Origin: Desulfosporosinus cupriresistens
GTDB taxonomy: Bacteria > Bacillota > Desulfitobacteriia > Desulfitobacteriales > Desulfitobacteriaceae
Length of the DNA stretch: 64,000 nucleotides
Assembly (NCBI RefSeq): GCF_001707885.1
Contig: NZ_MASS01000009.1
Coordinates: 39,755 to 103,754 of the forward strand
Direction of reading: 5' to 3'
Below are positions 59,034-64,000 of the stretch, piece after piece. The position numbers and the translations under genes were made by a program. Position 1 is the first letter of the stretch. Every line of letters starts with the position of its first letter. The notes under the pieces are model-generated. The model was not told the origin of the DNA. It saw only the letters and a program-made list of their open reading frames with translations, and ran no database searches.

Positions 59034-60653
59034 ATGCGTGTAGTCAGCGCGGAACAGATGCGGCAGATTGAGGAAAGAGCCATTCATCATTATGGCATTC
59101 CAAGTTTGCTGCTTATGGAAAATGCAGCCTGGGCAGTTGTCGAAGAAATTCGGCGTTGTTTTCCCAAAGAGGAGGCAGATTTAAGCGGACGAAAAGCAGT
59201 GATCCTGGTTGGGAAGGGAAATAATGGCGGAGATGGATTAGCGGTGGCTCGACATTTAGTTTTCCAAGGCATGGATGTCACGGTCTTTTTATTTGCAGGA
59301 TTTGAGGAATTTAAAGGGGATGCCGCCTTAAATTTGCACCTTTTCCAAGGGATGTCTGGAAAGTGTTTTATAATCGAAGGAGAGAAACAACGTCGTTTGA
59401 CACGTCTAGCCTTAGCGCAAGCAGATGTCGTGGTCGATGCTCTTTACGGAATTGGGCTGCGGGGTGCTTTACCCAGCTTAATAGAAGAGTATGTAGACGA
59501 AGTGAACTGTTCTCCTGGATGGGTGATCTCTATTGACGTCCCGAGTGGAGTGGAAGCCAATACTGGTAAGGTATATCGCACGGCGATTCGCGCTCAAACG
59601 ACAGTTACCTTCGGACTCCCTAAATGGGGTCTTTTTCTTGGTGAAGGGCCAGAGTATAGCGGACGGGTTGTTGTGGACCCTATTTCAATCCCGGAATCCT
59701 ACACTCGAGATGAAGCGATCTCCACGTTTGTGTTGACTGATGACGATGTCCGCAATATGCTTCCCGTTCGCCAACTTAAGGGTCATAAAGGAACCCACGG
59801 AAAAGGGATTCTTGTTGCAGGGTCTAAAGGAATGAGTGGGGCTGCTATTCTTGCAGGACGAGGTGCTTTGCGAAGCGGCATTGGACTGTTGCAGATTGTT
59901 ACCCCCACTGGGATTGCGAAAGACGTAGATGCTAGCCTTACAGAGGCGACGACTTGGTCCGCTCCAGGAGACGATTCTTTGAATGAGGAAGCTTGGCAGG
60001 TCATCTTAAAGCAATCTGAAAAAGCCCAAGCCTTTGCCGTTGGCCCAGGCTTAGGCCAAAATACCCAATTTATAACGGTATTAGACAAAATTATGGAAAC
60101 TATACGTTGCCCGGTCGTCTTGGATGCCGACGCGCTTAATCTGGTAGGATTAGAACCAGGTTTACTTAACTTGAGAAACGGTCTTGGTCCGTTGATTCTT
60201 ACGCCTCATCCTGGTGAGATGGCCCGACTTTGTCAGTGCAGTGTTGAAGATATTGAGCGAAATCGCTTGGAGATTGCGGTGGCGAAAGCCGTAGAGTGGG
60301 AGGCAGTGGTTGTTTTAAAGGGCTCAGTGACCATTATTGCGGCGCCTGATGGTCGCGCCTTTTTCAACCCTACTGGAAATCCGGGACTTGGAACAGGAGG
60401 GACTGGCGATGTACTTACAGGCAGCATTCTCGCTTGGTTGGCCCAGGGGGTTGATCCACTTGAAGCTGCATGTCTAGGTGTATATTTGCACGGGAAATCT
60501 GCAGATAACTTAGCGACTGAGTATGGGTGGTTAGGATTTACGGCCTCGGAAGTGGCCGATCGGCTGCCTAAAGTTCGGCGTGAGTTGGAACTAAAGCCTT
60601 TAGAGAAAGAGAGGATGGGAAAATGGGGTTACGACAAGTTTGGGCTGAGGTAA
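59034..60653 (+). CDS. nnr: Bifunctional NAD(P)H-hydrate repair enzyme (NnrE-NnrD)
   Basis: A 539-residue fusion. Residues 1-220 are the epimerase NnrE (VGKGNNGGDGLAVARHL), and the rest is the ADP-dependent dehydratase NnrD (HKGTHGKGILVAGSKGMSGAAIL, LDADALNLVG and GNPGLGTGGTGDVLTG). It repairs hydrated NADH and NADPH. ATG 59034 follows GAGGAGA. Its 3' end overlaps alr by 31 bases. Confidence 0.96.
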   Translation: MRVVSAEQMRQIEERAIHHYGIPSLLLMENAAWAVVEEIRRCFPKEEADLSGRKAVILVGKGNNGGDGLAVARHLVFQGMDVTVFLFAGFEEFKGDAALNLHLFQGMSGKCFIIEGEKQRRLTRLALAQADVVVDALYGIGLRGALPSLIEEYVDEVNCSPGWVISIDVPSGVEANTGKVYRTAIRAQTTVTFGLPKWGLFLGEGPEYSGRVVVDPISIPESYTRDEAISTFVLTDDDVRNMLPVRQLKGHKGTHGKGILVAGSKGMSGAAILAGRGALRSGIGLLQIVTPTGIAKDVDASLTEATTWSAPGDDSLNEEAWQVILKQSEKAQAFAVGPGLGQNTQFITVLDKIMETIRCPVVLDADALNLVGLEPGLLNLRNGLGPLILTPHPGEMARLCQCSVEDIERNRLEIAVAKAVEWEAVVVLKGSVTIIAAPDGRAFFNPTGNPGLGTGGTGDVLTGSILAWLAQGVDPLEAACLGVYLHGKSADNLATEYGWLGFTASEVADRLPKVRRELELKPLEKERMGKWGYDKFGLR

Positions 60654-61747
60654 ATCTCCAAACGCTAAGAGAAAATTACAACAAGCTACAGGCGTATACC
60701 CGAAGTGAAATGATGCCAATCGTCAAGGCAGATGCCTATGGTCATGGGGTGATCCCCATTGTGAAAACGTTACAGGCGTGTGGAGCAAAACGTTTTGCGG
60801 TTGCTCTCTTACAAGAGGCGCTAGAAATTAAAGCCGTATTTCCCGAGCTTACAGTCATGGTTCTCGGGGCTACTGAACTGGACCAGATGGATATCTTGGT
60901 TAAGGAAGAGGTTATTCCTGCGGTTTTCCAATTATCCCAGGCTCTAGCACTCTCTGAAGCAGCTGTGAAACAAAACAAAACAGTGCGATTACATATAAAA
61001 GTAGATACAGGAATGAACCGGATCGGGTTTCGCGAGATAGACTTTGACGAAATTATGGAAATTTCCGCTTTACCGAATCTTTATATCGAAGGGATTTTCA
61101 CTCACTTTGCTACGTCTGATCAATCGGATCTGTCGTTTGCCCGAGTGCAACTTAAACGTTTTCAAGCTCTTTATGAGAAGTTGAAGAGTGCTGGACTTAA
61201 TATTCCGATCCGCCATGCGGCAAACAGTGCAGCGATCATCCATTTCCCAGAATCACATTTCGAACTTGTTCGTCCAGGAATAAGCCTTTATGGCCTTGTA
61301 CCGTCTGCTCAGATTGGTGGAAATGTCGGCTTGGAACCGGTTCTGTCATGGAAAGCGAAAGTGTCCCATGTCAAAAGTATTAAGACGGGTGAAACTGTAA
61401 GTTACGGATGTACATTTCAAGCAGCCTATCCTACATGTGTCGCTACCATCCCAGTGGGCTATGCAGATGGGTTGCGCAGGGCACTTTCCAATTATGGTGA
61501 AATGCTGATTCACGGGCGGCGCTCCACGATGATCGGACGGATTTGTATGGATCAAACAATGCTTGAAGTGACTAAGATCTCAAAAGTACAAGTGGGTGAT
61601 GTGGTTACGATTCTGGGAAAGGATGGATATGAACAAATTACAGCGACAGAAATGGCAGGATGGATGGGTACTATTAGCTATGAAGTCGTGTGTGGAATTT
61701 CTAAACGAGTGCCTCGAATTTATCTTGACTCGATGGAGAACAGCTAA
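60623..61747 (+). CDS. alr: Alanine racemase
   Basis: A 374-residue PLP enzyme making D-alanine for peptidoglycan. The PLP lysine is K35 in VKADAYGHG. Other conserved segments are HIKVDTGMNRIGF, FTHFATSD, RPGISLYGL and VPVGYADGL-like IPVGYADGLRR, with the second active-site Tyr in VSYGCTF. GAGAGGATGGG precedes the ATG within the previous gene. Confidence 0.97.
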   Translation: MGLRQVWAEVNLQTLRENYNKLQAYTRSEMMPIVKADAYGHGVIPIVKTLQACGAKRFAVALLQEALEIKAVFPELTVMVLGATELDQMDILVKEEVIPAVFQLSQALALSEAAVKQNKTVRLHIKVDTGMNRIGFREIDFDEIMEISALPNLYIEGIFTHFATSDQSDLSFARVQLKRFQALYEKLKSAGLNIPIRHAANSAAIIHFPESHFELVRPGISLYGLVPSAQIGGNVGLEPVLSWKAKVSHVKSIKTGETVSYGCTFQAAYPTCVATIPVGYADGLRRALSNYGEMLIHGRRSTMIGRICMDQTMLEVTKISKVQVGDVVTILGKDGYEQITATEMAGWMGTISYEVVCGISKRVPRIYLDSMENS

Positions 61748-61811
61748 TAGGAGGGATTTTTCATTAAAGGTTTATGGAGTGTTCTGTAAATAATGGGGGC
61801 ATTAAACTACT

Positions 61812-63404
61812 ATGACAAATAACAAGCATAACACGTATAACACATTGTTCCATTGGAATAGTTTTAGATTGAAATTAGTGTTTGAAGGAATGGGTGTAGG
61901 TATTCTTACGGGCCTCTTAGTAGTGCTATATCGTTTTATGCTGGAAGAAGCCGGACTCATGTTAACAAAAGTTTATAATGTTTTGACTGTTCGACCAGCA
62001 CTCATTTTTGCTTGGATTGGGGTACTTTGTATAATAGGTTATGTTGTAGGTTTATTGGTCGAACATGATCCTATGATTAGTGGTAGCGGTATCCCTCAAG
62101 TTGAAGGAGTCTTGTTAAGAAAATTATCCATGAATTGGTGGAAGGTTATTATAGGAAAGTTCGTTGGAGGAGTCTTAGCGATAGGGTCAGGACTTTCTAT
62201 GGGAAGGGAAGGCCCATCTGTCCAACTGGGTGCTGCAGTTGGACAGGGTTTTAGTCAAGTATTAAAAAGAGTTAAAATAGAAGAAAAATATCTTACCACA
62301 AGTGGTGCAAGCGCAGGGCTTGCGGCGGCCTTTGGTGCTCCTTTGGCAGGGGTTATGTTTGCCTTAGAGGAAGTCCATAAAAACTTTTCACCCTTAGTAT
62401 TACTTTCAGCAGTATCGGCAGCAGTATCGGCGGATTTTGTGACCAGCGAATTTTTTGGTTTGAAACCAGTCCTTAACTTTGCGAACTTACACGACTTTCC
62501 TCTTCGGTACTATTTCTATATTATTATATTGGGAGCTATCATAGGCGTCTTAGGGGTTGTATTCAATAAAACTCTTTTAAAGACTCAAGACTTATATGCT
62601 ATGCAAAATTGGTTGCCCAAAAAATATTGGGTCATCATTCCGTTACTGATTTCAATACTCTTAGGATTTTTCTTGCCCCAAGTTTTAGGCGGCGGTCACG
62701 AGTTGATAGCTTCGCTTGTCACAAAAGGAAATTATCCTTTTAGAATTCTTTTGGTTCTGATGTTAGCAAAGTTCTTATTCACTATGGCGTGCTATGGATC
62801 GGGAGCGCCGGGGGGGATTTTTCTACCACTACTTGCTATAGGTGCCCTAATAGGTAATATTTATGGGATTACGCTAGTCCATGTTTTTCATATGGATAGT
62901 ACCTATGTTAATAATTTCATAATACTGGCCATGGCTGGTTATTTCACCGCTGTTGTTAGAGCTCCGATTACAGGGACAATTCTGATTACAGAAATGACAG
63001 GCTCCTTTAGTCATTTGCTTACCTTAGCAATTGTATCTATTGTTGCCTATATAGTAGCGGATCTTTTAGGTTCAAAACCAATATATGAGTCCTTGCTTGA
63101 GAAATTCTTGCATAAACAGGGCGAAGGAATGGAAGCTGGAAATGAGAAATCAAAATACATTTTAGAGTTTGCAGTATGTATGGGATCAATATTGGATGGT
63201 AAACAAATCAAAGAAATCAAATGGCCGGCCCATTGCCTTTTGGTTTCAGTTAAACGTGGCGAACGGGAAATAATACCGAAAGGGGACACGGTGATTTATC
63301 CAGGTGATTACTTAATTGTCCTGACAAATGAGGATAAAGTTGCAAAAATAAATGATGCTTTAATTTGTTTGGTTGGAAGCTGTGAAATCCATAATGGCAG
63401 GTAA
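61812..63404 (+). CDS. CLC-family chloride transporter with TrkA_C domain
   Basis: A 530-residue CLC protein. The anion-pathway motifs are GSGIPQ (91-96), GREGPSVQLG (131-140, gating Glu133) and GSGAPGGIFLPLL, with about sixteen helices. The C-terminal 90 residues (EFAVCMGSILDGKQIKEIKW to DYLIVLTN) are an RCK_C/TrkA_C domain. The gating Glu suggests a chloride/proton antiporter rather than a channel. It is a single gene after alr. Confidence 0.94.
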   Translation: MTNNKHNTYNTLFHWNSFRLKLVFEGMGVGILTGLLVVLYRFMLEEAGLMLTKVYNVLTVRPALIFAWIGVLCIIGYVVGLLVEHDPMISGSGIPQVEGVLLRKLSMNWWKVIIGKFVGGVLAIGSGLSMGREGPSVQLGAAVGQGFSQVLKRVKIEEKYLTTSGASAGLAAAFGAPLAGVMFALEEVHKNFSPLVLLSAVSAAVSADFVTSEFFGLKPVLNFANLHDFPLRYYFYIIILGAIIGVLGVVFNKTLLKTQDLYAMQNWLPKKYWVIIPLLISILLGFFLPQVLGGGHELIASLVTKGNYPFRILLVLMLAKFLFTMACYGSGAPGGIFLPLLAIGALIGNIYGITLVHVFHMDSTYVNNFIILAMAGYFTAVVRAPITGTILITEMTGSFSHLLTLAIVSIVAYIVADLLGSKPIYESLLEKFLHKQGEGMEAGNEKSKYILEFAVCMGSILDGKQIKEIKWPAHCLLVSVKRGEREIIPKGDTVIYPGDYLIVLTNEDKVAKINDALICLVGSCEIHNGR

Positions 63405-63416
63405 TAAATTCAATTT

Positions 63417-63466
63417 TAAAAGGGGCTGCAACAAGCTGGTAAACAGTTACATCGCAGTCCCTTTTA
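63417..63466 (+). terminator. Hairpin after CLC gene
   Basis: AAAAGGGGCTGC and GCAGTCCCTTTT pair around a loop of about 26 bases, with T residues at the end. Confidence 0.6.
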
Positions 63467-63478
63467 GCTCCCCCTGGC

Positions 63479-63534
63479 AAGCTCCAAAGTATTATGTATT
63501 TTATTGTAAAAATACATAATACTTTGGAGCTTTT
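63479..63534. repeat. Perfect 24-bp inverted repeat
   Basis: 63479-63502 and 63509-63532 are perfectly complementary around a 6-base loop (ATTGTA), followed by TTTT-like sequence. It is unusually long and perfect for a terminator; it may be both a bidirectional terminator and a remnant of a small palindromic element. Confidence 0.75.
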
Positions 63535-63742
63535 AGTTACCATAAATCCGCTAATATGCTAAAATCGAACTTGTACTCGTTAAATATAGGAGTTTACAAA
63601 CTTAGACGTTCCCTTGCTTTCTACCACGTTGAGATAGTAGTTGTCGATTGGGGTTCTGGGGTTTCTTCAAAGATTTTGGGCATTCTAATATTTTACAAAT
63701 TTATCCTAGAAAAAAACTGTATTACAATAAAGGGTGTGTAAT

Positions 63743-64000
63743 ATGCAAAGTTATGGTTTACCAAAGAAACAAGGGCTTTACGATCCAGCCTTAGAACATG
63801 ATGCATGTGGTATGGGGTTTGTTGTTAATATCAAGGGAGAAAAGTCCCATGACATTATCGACGAAGCCTTAACAGTACTGGAAAACTTAAACCACAGAGG
63901 AGCAAGCGGAGCCGATGAAAATACCGGAGACGGTGCCGGGATCCTGATCCAAATACCCCACGAATTCTTCAAACGAGAATGCGAAGTCCTGGGGTTTGCG
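63743..64000 (+). CDS. gltB: Glutamate synthase large subunit, N-terminal part (3' partial)
   Basis: The first 86 residues of a class II glutamine-amidotransferase glutamate synthase. EHDACGMGF contains Cys22, the expected N-terminal nucleophile after propeptide removal, and [20 protein letters not shown] is the family motif. AAAGGGTGTG precedes ATG 63743. The frame is open to the right edge. Confidence 0.93.
   Translation, partial: MQSYGLPKKQGLYDPALEHDACGMGFVVNIKGEKSHDIIDEALTVLENLNHRGASGADENTGDGAGILIQIPHEFFKRECEVLGFA

Noticed and set aside
1..64000. CRISPR array, tRNA, rRNA, prophage or complete insertion sequence
   Set aside because: I found no regularly spaced repeats with unique spacers, no cloverleaf or rRNA segments and no phage structural genes; the only transposase trace is the IS110 remnant.

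Overview
The window reads as the chromosome of a strictly anaerobic, spore-forming Firmicute of the Desulfosporosinus/Desulfitobacterium (Peptococcaceae) type. This is inferred from a class III ribonucleotide reductase, a CotJC-like manganese catalase, an AmmeMemoRadiSam pair, an FmdE-type protein, corrinoid proteins, many radical SAM enzymes and moderate-to-low GC with strong AGGAGG ribosome-binding sites. No tRNA, rRNA, CRISPR array, prophage or intact insertion sequence was seen.

Layout. 1-10 kb: 3' part of pdxS, an AmmeMemoRadiSam two-gene unit, an ArsB/NhaD-type transporter behind a c-di-GMP-I riboswitch and terminator, a manganese catalase, and a MarR-controlled heterodimeric ABC exporter. 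10-13 kb (minus strand): CooT-like nickel protein, CbiQ, CbiO and a TrmO protein with a 62-residue histidine-rich tail. 13.8-23 kb: a corrinoid protein, two inverted copies of a promoter plus cobalamin-riboswitch cassette (one for an unknown protein, one for cbiMN), then fmdE with a FecBCD-type importer. 23-37 kb: an accessory zone with a full nickel/peptide-type ABC operon ending in a methyltransferase, a second CooT, an MntA/HepT toxin-antitoxin pair, and many broken copies of Ni/peptide transporter genes, cbiM and an IS110 transposase. 37-47 kb: nrdDG under a cobalamin riboswitch, a LysR regulator, full-length metH, and a NikM/CbiM-type component. 47-53 kb: a COG0701 permease pair, a DtxR/MntR-family regulator and a FeoA plus split FeoB operon. 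53-64 kb: ordinary housekeeping genes (Ogt fusion, VOC, YhcC, KamA-family, GntR, AcpS, NnrD/E, Alr, CLC, start of gltB).

The theme is acquisition and use of nickel and cobalt: CbiM/N/Q/O, NikABCDE, two CooT proteins, a His-rich TrmO, corrinoid enzymes and four cobalamin riboswitches. The most striking observation is a family of about eleven related leader elements, on both strands, sitting before most of these metal genes. Each ends in a terminator-like hairpin built on an ACCATGGAGGT ... ATGGTCTTTT core, with compensating base changes between copies. Eight of them follow the same promoter-like block (GGAATT, 12 bases, TAGAAT). I cannot match them to a riboswitch class I know. They are the best candidate here for an undescribed regulatory system, possibly a metal-responsive attenuator for uptake genes.
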